Shown piece after piece: positions 7,324-15,424 of a stretch of DNA of 44,143 nucleotides. Each line of letters starts with the position of its first letter. Within the stretch, counting starts at the first letter, position 1. Origin of the DNA: Streptomyces sp. NRRL F-6131 (GTDB lineage: Bacteria > Actinomycetota > Actinomycetes > Streptomycetales > Streptomycetaceae); contig JOHN01000064.1 in assembly GCA_000719695.1 (NCBI GenBank), positions 1 to 44,143 of the forward strand, read 5' to 3'. Below the pieces are notes generated by a model. That model was not told the DNA's origin. It saw only the letters and a program-made list of their open reading frames with translations, and did not search any database. The position numbers and the translations under genes are program-made.

Positions 7324-7674
7324 GTGGAACAGGCCACCCTCGCCACCGACCACGACACGGCGGACCACATGAGCGCAGAGACCAAGTTCGACGACGACGA
7401 CTACCCCGCCTACACCATGGGCCGGGCCGCAGAGATCCTGGGCACCACGCCGGGCTTCCTGCGCAGCCTCGACGAGGCCAAACTCATCACTCCCCAGCGA
7501 TCAGCCGGCGGCCACCGCCGCTACTCCCGCTACCAGCTGCGCATCGCCGCCCGCGCCCGCGAGATCGTCGACCAGGGCACCCCGCTCGACGCCGCGTGCC
7601 GCATCATCATCCTCGAGGACCAGCTCGAAGAGGCTCTGCGCATCAACGCAGAACTCCGCCGCGACGGCACCTGA
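7324..7674 (+). CDS. MerR-type helix-turn-helix regulator
   Basis: A 116-residue one-domain DNA-binding protein. The MerR winged helix is clear: YTMGRAAEILGTTPGFLRSLDEAKLITPQRSAGGHRRYSRYQL (residues about 34-76), followed by a short dimerisation helix ending ILEDQLEEALRINAELRR. No ligand domain, as in other short streptomycete MerR-like proteins. I chose GTG 7324 because AGAAAGAAGG ends 5 bases before it; ATG 7369 has no ribosome site. It stands alone behind a hairpin and a 650-base leader, which suggests post-transcriptional control. Confidence 0.85.
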   Translation: MEQATLATDHDTADHMSAETKFDDDDYPAYTMGRAAEILGTTPGFLRSLDEAKLITPQRSAGGHRRYSRYQLRIAARAREIVDQGTPLDAACRIIILEDQLEEALRINAELRRDGT

Positions 7675-8050
7675 GGAGAATCGGACTGCGGGCCCGGCCT
7701 CCACGGAGCGTGTCGCGGTCGCCCTACGGCCGTGGTGGCCGCACGGGACACGACGAGGTGGGAGTCCGATACGCCGGCCTGCGGCTTCGCGGCCGGACGC
7801 GGTGGTTGCCCGGTACGCCGTGGGGTCCGGGGTCGGAGTTCGAACATCGCGGTGTACGGCCGGGTGATGCGTTCCTGCCGTGACCCGAACTCCATGAGGA
7901 CGGCGATTTCGCCGTCACCTTCGATGCCGATGGCCCGGCCGAGACCGGTCAACCGGCCCGTTGTCCTGACGTGTTGAGGGAAGACCCGGCTCCGGTCCGA
8001 CGGCTCCGGGGGTGGGCTCCCGCCGAAGACCGAGGTGGAAGTCCCCGCGA
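7675..8050. other. Gene-free stretch with a coding-like minus-strand fragment
   Basis: Between convergent genes. On the minus strand 7970-7830 encodes a plausible 47-residue segment (LGRAIGIEGDGEIAVLMEF, then ITRPYTAMFEL) with GC-rich third positions, but it has no start codon with a ribosome site and no proper upstream part. It may be a remnant of a deleted gene. Family not recognised. Confidence 0.35.
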
Positions 8051-8128
8051 CGGCATCGCCCGGCAACCAGAGGGCCCGCACCACGCACACATGCCTGGTG
8101 CGGGCCCTCTGGTTGCCGGGCGGTGCCG
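8051..8128. terminator. Very long hairpin between convergent genes
   Basis: Left arm 8051-8083 pairs with 8096-8128: 33 bp with a single G-T wobble (27 bp perfect in the inner part) around a 12-base loop. It lies between the MerR-type gene and the TetR gene, so a bidirectional terminator is the simplest reading. The stem is unusually long for that role. Confidence 0.75.
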
Positions 8129-8181
8129 CATCCCGGGTCGTTTCGGTCCCCGGCTCCGGGTCGGGGTGCGAGTGGTCGGTG

Positions 8182-8823
8182 TCAGAAGGCGGCGGCGCGC
8201 AGGAGGCCCGGGGTGAGGTCGAGGCGGTGTTCGGCGACGGTGATGGCGAGGTCGCGGAGGGCCGGGTGGTCGACCTCGGTGTCGTCGTTGGCGTAGGCGC
8301 CGAGACCGTCGACGGTGACCAGGATGTGCAGCGTCGCACTCAGGGCGTCGTCGGTGCGGAACTCGCCGCGACGGACGCCCTCCTCGACGAGTGCGGTGAG
8401 TGCCGTGCGGGTGAGGGTCTCCTGCTCCTGGACGGCGGCCCGTAGGCCGGGCTTGAAGCGGCTGAGGTGGCGGGCGTTGAGCCAGAGGCGGCTGAGGTCC
8501 AGGCACTCGGCGCCGGTGAGGCGGACCAGGAAGCCGGCGAGTCGGGCGGTGGGGGAGCGGTTGGCCTCGGCCTTGCTCTGCGGCAGCAGGGCGTCGCGTT
8601 CCTGGGCGGCGGCGTGGGCGAAGGCCTCGGTGACCAGGTCGTCGGCGGCGGGGAAGTAGTGGCCGATGAGCCCGGGGCGCACGCCGAGGTCGTCGGCGAC
8701 GCGCCGCAGGGTGATGCGCTCCAGGCCCTCGTCCAGGGCGATCCGGGCGGCGGTTTGCAGGATCTCCGCGCGGCGCTCGCCGGGGGGCTTGCGGGTCCGG
8801 GTGGCCTGAGGTCTTGACGTCAT
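8182..8823 (-). CDS. TetR family regulator of the permease-hydrolase operon
   Basis: A 213-residue TetR-type repressor. The N-terminal helix-turn-helix is RRAEILQTAARIALDEGLERITLRRVADDLGVRPGLIGHYFP (about 17-59); the C-terminal half is the ligand and dimer domain. ATG 8823 is chosen because the TetR domain begins a few residues later; the longer frame upstream overlaps the promoter. No ribosome site is visible, so the transcript may be leaderless. It is divergent from the NCS1 permease, and two ATTGG-type palindromes lie between them, with a third ahead of the amidohydrolase; it should control all of these (inference). Confidence 0.9.
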   Translation of the reverse strand: MTSRPQATRTRKPPGERRAEILQTAARIALDEGLERITLRRVADDLGVRPGLIGHYFPAADDLVTEAFAHAAAQERDALLPQSKAEANRSPTARLAGFLVRLTGAECLDLSRLWLNARHLSRFKPGLRAAVQEQETLTRTALTALVEEGVRRGEFRTDDALSATLHILVTVDGLGAYANDDTEVDHPALRDLAITVAEHRLDLTPGLLRAAAF

Positions 8824-8835
8824 GAGGGACACGCT

Positions 8836-8876
8836 ATTGGATGTGTGCCCAACATGCAGTTGGCCATCTGACCAAT
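8836..8876. promoter_or_regulatory. Two TetR operator-like palindromes
   Basis: ATTGGATGTGTGCCCAAC (8836-8853) and, on the minus strand, ATTGGTCAGATGGCCAAC (8876-8859) both follow ATTGG-N8-CCAAY. The second shares 13 of 18 positions with the site at 10486-10503. They lie in the gap between the divergent TetR and permease genes, 5 bases apart. Confidence 0.75.
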
Positions 8877-8935
8877 AAGGTCGGAATGGCTGACGGACGG
8901 ACCCCGGACCGACCCGAGAGGCCTCGACGAGACCG

Positions 8936-10459
8936 ATGAAGCCGATGAGACCGACCGACTCCACGCCCGCCCCGAGACCCGCCCCCGGACCTGCTCCGAG
9001 ATCCGCCCCCGGCCCCCCCGACGACTCCCGGTGCCCCCGCCCGCACGCCGGCGCCGACGTCGCCACCACCGCGTCCGGCCCCCGCGCCGGCGGGCCCGAG
9101 TCCCGGGGCATCGACCTCGTCCCCGACGCGGAACGCGGCGGGCGCCCCCGCGACCTGTTCGCCGTCTGGGCGGCGCCCAATGTCAGCTACCTCAGCTTCG
9201 TCGTCGGCGCCGCCCTCGTCCTGATGGGCCTCACCCTCCCGCAGGCCCTCGGCGTGATCCTGGTCGGCAACCTGGTCTGGATCTGCACCGGTGTGGTCGC
9301 GGCCGCCGGGCCGGTGGCCGGCACCAGCGGGTCGGTCGTCTCGCGCGCCGTGTACGGGGTGCGCGGCAATCGCGCCATGGTCGTCGTCGCGGGCTGGCTG
9401 ATCGCGGCCGCCTACCTCGCCCTGAACTGGTCGGCCGCCTCGGTGGCGGGCATCGGCCTGGCCGCCCGGCTCGGACTGCCCGCCGGCCCGGCCGTCGACG
9501 CCACGGTGATCTGCCTCGTCGCGGCCGGCACGCTGCTGATCGCCGTCTTCGGGTACGCCCTCATCGTCCGCCTCTACACCGCGCTCAGCGTGGCGCTGAC
9601 CGTCGTCTTCGCGGTCGTCACCGGGTACGTGCTCGCCGCCGCCGACCTCTCCTACGCGCCGGCCGAGCCGTTGACGGGCGCCGCCCTGGCGGCGGCGCTC
9701 GGCGCCGGGTTCACCCTCGTCGCCTCCGCGCCGCTCTCGTACGGCAACAGTCCGGACCTCGCGCGCTACCTGCCGGCCGACAGCAGCCCGGTCGCCGTCG
9801 CCGGGTGGACGGCGCTCGGCGCGTACCTGCCCAGCGTGGTGTTCACGGCGGTCGGCGCGCTCGCCGCCACCGGGCTCGACATGAGCGATCCGGAGGCCGC
9901 GTTGGAGGGGGTGCTGCCGGGGTGGTTCGTGCCGGTGTTCGTGGTCGCGGTCGTCGTCAACACCATGGCCAACAACGGGATGACCGCGTACAGCGCGGGA
10001 CTGGCCGTCCAGTCGGTCGGCGTCCGGCTCGCCCGGATCCCGGCGGTGCTGGTTATCGGGATCCTCGGCACGACCATGACGCTGTACGCGATCCTCGTCT
10101 TCGACTTCCTGACCGGCGTCAGCGCCATGCTGCAACTGGTCGTGGTGGTCACCGGGCCGGTGATGGCCGTCGCGATGACCGACCTCGTCCTGCGCCGCAA
10201 CCGCTACAGCGGCCCCGACCTGCTCGAACAGCGGCGCGGCGGACCGTACTGGTACCACGGCGGTGTCCACTGGGCCGGCGTCCTCGCCCTGTCCGGCGGC
10301 GCGCTCGCCGCCGTGCTGTGGGTGCGCACCACCTTCTGGACCGGTCCGATCGCGGCGGCCCTGGGCGCCGTCGACCTGTCCGTCCCGGCCGGGATGACCG
10401 TCGCTGCCGCCGTGTACTGGGTCGCGACCCGCGCCCTGGGGACGATTCCCCGCGCCTGA
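8936..10459 (+). CDS. NCS1 family permease (nucleobase/allantoin-like)
   Basis: A 507-residue integral membrane symporter of the NCS1 (cytosine/purine/allantoin/hydantoin) family. After a Pro-rich 70-residue cytoplasmic tail come about 12 hydrophobic helices. Family-like features include FAVWAAPNVSYLSFVVGAAL at the first helix and the PLSYGNSPDLARYLP block typical of the mid-protein SxxxDFxRY region. The substrate cannot be named from sequence; the neighbouring amidohydrolase and Ntn-hydrolase suggest an amide-bearing or cyclic-amide compound. GACGAG precedes ATG 8936; ATG 8945 is an alternative. First gene of the operon, divergent from tetR. Confidence 0.9.
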   Translation: MKPMRPTDSTPAPRPAPGPAPRSAPGPPDDSRCPRPHAGADVATTASGPRAGGPESRGIDLVPDAERGGRPRDLFAVWAAPNVSYLSFVVGAALVLMGLTLPQALGVILVGNLVWICTGVVAAAGPVAGTSGSVVSRAVYGVRGNRAMVVVAGWLIAAAYLALNWSAASVAGIGLAARLGLPAGPAVDATVICLVAAGTLLIAVFGYALIVRLYTALSVALTVVFAVVTGYVLAAADLSYAPAEPLTGAALAAALGAGFTLVASAPLSYGNSPDLARYLPADSSPVAVAGWTALGAYLPSVVFTAVGALAATGLDMSDPEAALEGVLPGWFVPVFVVAVVVNTMANNGMTAYSAGLAVQSVGVRLARIPAVLVIGILGTTMTLYAILVFDFLTGVSAMLQLVVVVTGPVMAVAMTDLVLRRNRYSGPDLLEQRRGGPYWYHGGVHWAGVLALSGGALAAVLWVRTTFWTGPIAAALGAVDLSVPAGMTVAAAVYWVATRALGTIPRA

Positions 10460-10485
10460 TGCACCTCCAGCCCGTCCCGCACATT

Positions 10486-10503
10486 ATTGGCCGAGTGGCC
10501 AAT
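10486..10503. promoter_or_regulatory. TetR operator-like palindrome before the amidohydrolase
   Basis: ATTGGCC-GAGT-GGCCAAT, perfect 7+4+7 palindrome in an A/T-rich context, 37 bases before the GTG of the amidohydrolase. Same ATTGG-N8-CCAAY form as the sites by the TetR gene, suggesting a second internal promoter under the same repressor. Confidence 0.78.
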
Positions 10504-10539
10504 TATTCTGCGCCGTCCGAACCGAGAGAACCCACCCCC

Positions 10540-12291
10540 GTGCACGCCGACACCATCCTCCTCGCCCGCACCGTCGAGCTGTTGACCGACCCGACCGACC
10601 CGACCGGCCCCGCCAGCCCCCCGGAAGACACCCCTCGCCCCCTCGCCCCGTCCCCGCACGGGGTGGCCGTCAGCGCCGGCCGGATCGTCGCCGTCGGCCC
10701 CGCCGAACACCTCGCCCCGCTGCGCGGCCCCGCGACCGCCGTCCACGAGTTCCCGGGAGCCGCGATCCTGCCAGGCCTCGTCGACGTCCACACCCACCCG
10801 GTCTGGGGCGCGATATCCACCGGCAGCGGCGTCGACCTGTCCGGCGCCGCCACCCTCACCGAGGTCGTCGCCCGGCTCACCGAAGCGGCCACCGCCGCCG
10901 GTGAGCCCCGACCCGACGCGTGGATCACCGGCTACGACCTCGACCTCAACGTCTTCGACGGCGAACCCCACGGCGCCTTCCTCGCCGACCACCTCCCCGG
11001 CCGCCCCGTCTCCCTCCTGACCCGCGACGCGCACGCCCTCCTCCTCAGCCCCCGCGCCGTCGAACTCGCCGGCCTCACCGGCCGCGAGACCTTCACCGAC
11101 GCCTCCTCCGTCGTCGTCGACCCGGCCGGGCGCCCCACCGGCTACGTCCTCGAACTCCAGGCCATGGAACTGGTGTTCGCCCACTACCCCGAGGTGCCGC
11201 TGGACACCGCCGCCGCCCACGTCCGCGACCGGCTCGAACGCTTCGCCCGCTCCGGCCTCACCGGCCTGCACGCCCTCGACTTCGGCGAGCCCTCCGAGGA
11301 CGTCCTCCGCCTCCTGGAGGAGCAGGGCGAACTGCCCCTGCGCGTCCGCTGCTCCCCGCTGGTGCCCGCCGACTCCACCCCGGAGGTGTGGCGGGAGATC
11401 GCCGCCCTCCAGGGCATCGGCGGCCGGCGCTGGCACGTCGACGGGGTGAAGTTCATGCTCGACGGGACCGCCGACAACGGCACCGCCTGGTTCGAACACC
11501 CCGACGTCCACGGGGAGAACCGCGAACCGCTCTGGCGCGACACCGACGCCTACCGCGCCGCCGTCCGCTTCTTCACCGAACGCGGCATCCCCACCGCCAC
11601 CCACGCCATCGGCGACCGGGCGGTGCGCTTCGCCCTCGACGTCGTCGAGGAGGTCGGCCGGGTCCCGCGCGCCCCGCACCGCATCGAGCACCTCGAATCG
11701 ATCCCGGACGACCTGGTGCCCCGGTTCGCCCGCCTCGGTGTCGTGGCCAGCCTGCAACCCGTCCACGCGACCCGGCAGACCCGTCCGGACGGCGCCGACC
11801 ACTGGTCCCGCCGGATCGGCCCCGACCGTGCCGCCCACGGCTGGCGCACCCGCGACCTGCTCGACCACGGCGCCGTCGTCGCGCTCGGCTCGGACTGGCC
11901 GATCGGTCCCGGTGATCCGCGCGTCGGCCTGGCCGACTGCCAGCTGCGCCGCCCCGTCGAGGAGCCGCACGCGGCGCCCGTGCAGCCCGACCAGGCGATC
12001 ACGGCGCGCGAGGCCTACCGGGGCATGACCGTCGCGGCCGCGTACGCCGCCGGGGCGGACGGCGAACTCGGCCGGATCGCACCGGGGTTCACCGCCGACC
12101 TCACCGTCCTCGCGGCCAACCCGCTCGACCTCGACCCCGCCGCCCAGGCGGCCAACCCCGTCCTCGCGACCGTCGTCGGCGGCGTTCTCCAGCTCCACCC
12201 CGCCGCCCGGGCCGCTCACACCGCTCACACCGCTCCCGCCACCCCCGCCGTTCCCACCCCTCTCACCGCCCCTTCGAAGGACCAGCCGTGA
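10540..12291 (+). CDS. Amidohydrolase (YtcJ-like)
   Basis: A 583-residue metal-dependent hydrolase. Visible motifs: DVHTH with metal ligands H84 and H86, GVKFMLDGT with the likely bridging Lys, ATHAIGD, HRIEHLE and GSDWPIGP with the catalytic Asp. This is the YtcJ/N-substituted-formamide-deformylase-like group, which hydrolyses amide or cyclic C-N bonds. Start GTG 10540 follows GAGAGA at about 10 bases and gives a normal N-terminus; the reading frame is open far upstream but there it overlaps the permease. It overlaps the next gene by 4 bases (GTGA). A palindromic operator lies just upstream. Substrate unknown. Confidence 0.92.
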   Translation: MHADTILLARTVELLTDPTDPTGPASPPEDTPRPLAPSPHGVAVSAGRIVAVGPAEHLAPLRGPATAVHEFPGAAILPGLVDVHTHPVWGAISTGSGVDLSGAATLTEVVARLTEAATAAGEPRPDAWITGYDLDLNVFDGEPHGAFLADHLPGRPVSLLTRDAHALLLSPRAVELAGLTGRETFTDASSVVVDPAGRPTGYVLELQAMELVFAHYPEVPLDTAAAHVRDRLERFARSGLTGLHALDFGEPSEDVLRLLEEQGELPLRVRCSPLVPADSTPEVWREIAALQGIGGRRWHVDGVKFMLDGTADNGTAWFEHPDVHGENREPLWRDTDAYRAAVRFFTERGIPTATHAIGDRAVRFALDVVEEVGRVPRAPHRIEHLESIPDDLVPRFARLGVVASLQPVHATRQTRPDGADHWSRRIGPDRAAHGWRTRDLLDHGAVVALGSDWPIGPGDPRVGLADCQLRRPVEEPHAAPVQPDQAITAREAYRGMTVAAAYAAGADGELGRIAPGFTADLTVLAANPLDLDPAAQAANPVLATVVGGVLQLHPAARAAHTAHTAPATPAVPTPLTAPSKDQP

Positions 12292-13430
12292 CCACGACGC
12301 CGATCCCCCGTCCCGACCACCGCCGCCACGTGCACGTCGACGCCGCCGACCCGTACGCCCGGGGCACCGCCCGCGGCCGGCAGCTGCGCGCGCACCTCCC
12401 CGCCGCGCTGGACGTCTACGACCGCCTCTTCGCCCTCGGCGGGATCGCCCCGGCCCGGGTCCGCGACGACGCCGAACGCGCCCTCGACGCCGTCGGGGAG
12501 TTCCGCCCGGGCGCCCGCGCGGAGATCGAGGGCATCGCCGACGGGGCCGGCCTCGACGCCTGGCGGCTGGCCGCGCTCAACGCCCGCACCGAGATCCTCG
12601 CCCGCAGCGCCACCGTCCCGCCGGGGGAGTGCACCACCCTGGTGCGCAGCACGGCCGACAGCACCACCGACACTTCCGCCGACACCTCCACCGACACCCC
12701 CACCGCACCGCGCACCTTCGGCGTCCAGACCTGGGACTGGCACGTCGAACTGAGCGCGCACTGGCACACCCTGGAGTCGCGCGGCGGCCGGCACACCGTC
12801 GTCGGCCTCACCGAGGACGGCATCCTCGGCAAGATCGGGGTCAACAGCGCGGGCCTCGCCCTGCACTTCAACATCCTCGGCCACGCCCGCGACGGCGTCG
12901 GCGGCGTGCCGGTCCACGTGCTCGCGGCGGTCGTCCTCGCGGAGGCCGGCAGCGTCGCCGAAGCCGTCGACCTGGTCCGCGGCGCCCCGCTGACCTCCTC
13001 CGGCTCGTTCGCCCTCTTCGACGGGACGGACGCCACCCTGCTCGACCTCAGCCCCGTCGGCGTCTTCCCCGTCGCCCCCGACGAGCACGGTCTGCTGGTG
13101 CGCACCAACCACTTCCTGACACCGGTTCCGGCGGCCGAGGAGAAGACCTGGCTGTACCAGCCCGACTCCGGTGAGCGCCATGACTTCGTCCGCGCCCGGC
13201 TCGCCCGCCGCCGACCGCCCGTCACACCGGACGCGCTCGCCCGCTGCCTGGTCACCGGTCCCGGCGAACCGCCCGTCACCTGCCTGCCGGACCCGGCCGA
13301 GCCGCTCGGCCGCCGCTGGGCGAGCCTCGCCACCGTCGCCCTCGATCCCGCGGCCCGCACCGCCGCGATCCTCGACGGCACCCCCGCCGACCTGGACACC
13401 CACCCCTGGCGCACCCTCACGGCCGTCTGA
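12288..13430 (+). CDS. C45-type Ntn-hydrolase (acyltransferase/peptidase C45)
   Basis: A 380-residue member of the C45 family, whose best-known member is acyl-CoA:6-aminopenicillanate acyltransferase. These are self-cleaving N-terminal nucleophile hydrolases. The expected cleavage site is Gly-Cys or Glu-Cys before the nucleophile; here PPGECTTLVRS gives C115 as nucleophile after cleavage. ARGTARGRQLRAHLPAAL at the N-terminus and TRTEIL-type and NSAGLALHFN blocks fit the family. An unusual Thr/Asp-rich insertion (about 120-143) follows the Cys. Start GTG 12288 overlaps the amidohydrolase stop. It probably removes or transfers an acyl group in the same pathway. Confidence 0.88.
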   Translation: MTTTPIPRPDHRRHVHVDAADPYARGTARGRQLRAHLPAALDVYDRLFALGGIAPARVRDDAERALDAVGEFRPGARAEIEGIADGAGLDAWRLAALNARTEILARSATVPPGECTTLVRSTADSTTDTSADTSTDTPTAPRTFGVQTWDWHVELSAHWHTLESRGGRHTVVGLTEDGILGKIGVNSAGLALHFNILGHARDGVGGVPVHVLAAVVLAEAGSVAEAVDLVRGAPLTSSGSFALFDGTDATLLDLSPVGVFPVAPDEHGLLVRTNHFLTPVPAAEEKTWLYQPDSGERHDFVRARLARRRPPVTPDALARCLVTGPGEPPVTCLPDPAEPLGRRWASLATVALDPAARTAAILDGTPADLDTHPWRTLTAV

Positions 13431-13476
13431 CACCCCCGCACCCTCCGGCCCCGCAGCCGCCGCCGTGACAACAGCG

Positions 13477-13512
13477 GACGGCCCGGCGCGGGGAGCCCCG
13501 CGCCGGGCCGTC
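13477..13512. terminator. Bidirectional terminator hairpin
   Basis: Arms GACGGCCCGGCGCGGGG (13477-13493) and its complement (13496-13512), 17 bp with a 2-base gap (a 4-base loop in practice). It lies between the C45 hydrolase gene and the converging MHYT gene. Confidence 0.85.
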
Positions 13513-13545
13513 GGTTCCGTCTCCGAGGGGTCGGAACCGGGCCGG

Positions 13546-14343
13546 TCAGCCCTGTCGTTCGAACAGCGGCACCCGGACCGGCTCCGGCCGGTCGCGTTCC
13601 AGGCCCGAGAGCGAGGAGTCGTGCGGCGACAGCATCAGGGCGATCCCGCCGAGCGAGAGCAGGACGAGGACCGCCACCGCGAGCGGGGTGATGAACTGCG
13701 AGGCCGGGAGGCCGCCGATCGGGACGCGGCCGTCCAGGACGACCGACACGGCGGCCATGCCGGTGTAGTGCATCGCGACCACCGCGACCCCGGCGACCAG
13801 TGCCGAGGCGAGCGAGGCCAGCAGGCCGGTGATGTTCAGCGTCATCCACAGGGCGGCGGTGGACGCGGCCACGGCGATCGCGATCGAGGCGCCCACGGTG
13901 AGGGTGTCGTAGGACACCTGGCCCTGGACGTGCATCGCGGCCATGCCGAGGTAGTGCATCGCCGCCACGCCCAGGCCCATGACCGTGCCGCCGATCAGCA
14001 GGGTGCTCAGGCTCCGCGGCCGGTAGCCGACGTAGAGGATGCCGAGGCCGCAGACCGCGATCGCCAGCACCAGGCTGCACAGCGTCAGCGGCACGTTGTA
14101 GAGGACGGTCGAGCCGGTGACGGTGAAGCCCAGCATCGCGAGGAAGTGCATGGTCCAGATGCCGCAGCCGATCTCGGTGGCGCCCAGCAGCAGCCAGCCG
14201 AGCCGGCGGCGCGGCGGCAGGTCGAGGGCGCGGACGGTGCAGCGCAGGCCGAGCGCCGCTCCGGTGCAGGCGACCAGGTAGGACAGGACCGGGTTGAGCC
14301 AGCCGTAATGGAAGCCGTCGATGACGGCGTGGTGGGGGTGCAT
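13546..14343 (-). CDS. MHYT-domain membrane sensor protein
   Basis: A 265-residue protein with seven membrane helices and the MHYT signature repeated: MHFLAM (after IW), MHYLGMAAMHV and MHYTGMAAV. MHYT domains are proposed to bind copper and sense O2, CO or NO. No GGDEF, EAL or kinase domain follows, so any output is through a partner. ATG 14343 (MHPHHAVIDGFHYGW) begins right before the first helix; AGGTAC lies upstream. The C-terminus is a short charged tail. It is a single-gene unit ended by the shared hairpin at 13477. Confidence 0.9.
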   Translation of the reverse strand: MHPHHAVIDGFHYGWLNPVLSYLVACTGAALGLRCTVRALDLPPRRRLGWLLLGATEIGCGIWTMHFLAMLGFTVTGSTVLYNVPLTLCSLVLAIAVCGLGILYVGYRPRSLSTLLIGGTVMGLGVAAMHYLGMAAMHVQGQVSYDTLTVGASIAIAVAASTAALWMTLNITGLLASLASALVAGVAVVAMHYTGMAAVSVVLDGRVPIGGLPASQFITPLAVAVLVLLSLGGIALMLSPHDSSLSGLERDRPEPVRVPLFERQG

Positions 14344-14779
14344 GGAAGTACCTGAACTGACGTGTCGTTGATGGATGCGGACGGGGACGGTCCGCGCGGG
14401 GTGAGGTCCGGCGCGGTGCTCCCGTGCGCGGGAGTGCGTGAGGGGACGGAACCCCCGGGGGCGGCGCGGCACCGGTTCCGGGCCGCGGCCGCACCCGGCC
14501 CGGTCGGTGTACCGTCACGTCGCTCCTCGAAGGCCCCGGTCGGGTGACCCCGGCGGCCCGTCCGGCGTCGAGGGTCACGGACGGGCGCCACGGGGTGTCG
14601 GCAGACGGGGACGGGCGCGCGGAACAGGCTTCGTGGGCCCCCGCACGCAACGGGAAGCCGCCTGCCGGGCCTCACGTGCGGGTACATACTATCTACCCGC
14701 GCGGGTCAAGGTTCGTCCGGGGGGTTCTTTGCGGATCTTCGGTGAAGGCCGCCGGCCCGGGCGAGCGGGGGAGCGGGGC
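14344..14779. other. Intergenic region upstream of the MHYT gene
   Basis: About 435 bases with no convincing gene. The notable element is at 14678-14706: GCGGGTA, a 9-base A/T-rich loop, TACCCGC, overlapping the palindrome ACCCGCGCGGGT. This is the only A/T-rich patch in the region and is a possible operator or promoter. Confidence 0.5.
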
Positions 14780-15262
14780 TCAGTCCTCCGTCGGGGCCGG
14801 GGCCTTCGTCGGCCCGGCCGGGTGCTCGGGTTCCAGGACGAAGACCGGGATCACCCGGCCGGCCTTCTCCTGGTACTCGGCGTACGGCGGATACGCGGCG
14901 ACCGCGCGTCGCCACCACCGGTCCTTCTCGTCGCCGGCGAGCTCGCGGGCCGTCATGCTCCGGACCGCGGGGCCGTCCTGAAGGTCCACCCGGGGGTGGG
15001 CCTTGAGGTTGAAGTACCAGTCGGGGTGCTCCGGGTAGCCGCCCTTGGAGGCCACCGCCGCGTACCGGCCCTCGTGCTCCACGCGCATCAGCGGAATCTT
15101 GCGGATCCGGCCGCTCCTCGCGCCGCGCATGGTGACGATGACGACCGGCAGGCCCGTGTCCCAGAGCGTTCCGCCCCGCGCGCCGCCCGAACTCTCGTAC
15201 AGCTCGACCTGTTCGCGCACCCACTGCGCCGGACTCGGGTCGTACTCACCCTCAAGAGGCAT
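14780..15262 (-). CDS. Deazaflavin (F420)-dependent nitroreductase family protein
   Basis: A 160-residue protein of the Ddn/F420-dependent quinone reductase family (split beta-barrel). The core blocks are visible: PVVIVTMRGARSGRIRKIPLMRVEHEGRYAAVASKGG, then HPDWYFNLKAHPRV, typical of this family, which reduces quinones or nitro compounds with reduced F420. Length is normal. ATG 15262 is preferred to GTG 15271 because GACGAGG lies 8 bases before it. Stand-alone gene. The physiological substrate is unknown. Confidence 0.92.
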   Translation of the reverse strand: MPLEGEYDPSPAQWVREQVELYESSGGARGGTLWDTGLPVVIVTMRGARSGRIRKIPLMRVEHEGRYAAVASKGGYPEHPDWYFNLKAHPRVDLQDGPAVRSMTARELAGDEKDRWWRRAVAAYPPYAEYQEKAGRVIPVFVLEPEHPAGPTKAPAPTED

Positions 15263-15424
15263 CGCCGTCACCTCGTCGTCGTGTACGGACTCTGTCCGGT
15301 CAGTCCAGCACAGTCCTGGCAGGGAGGGCAGAGCGCCGTGCCCGTGTCGCCGACTCCTTCCGCGTCGCCGCAGCGCAGCGGTGGCCGTGGCGGTGGCTGA
15401 CCGGCCGGACCCGGTCCCGACCGC

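Noticed and set aside
9031..10539. N-terminal extension of the amidohydrolase frame into the permease gene
   Set aside because: The extension is Arg/Pro-rich shadow sequence of the permease; GTG 10540 with a ribosome site gives a normal amidohydrolase.
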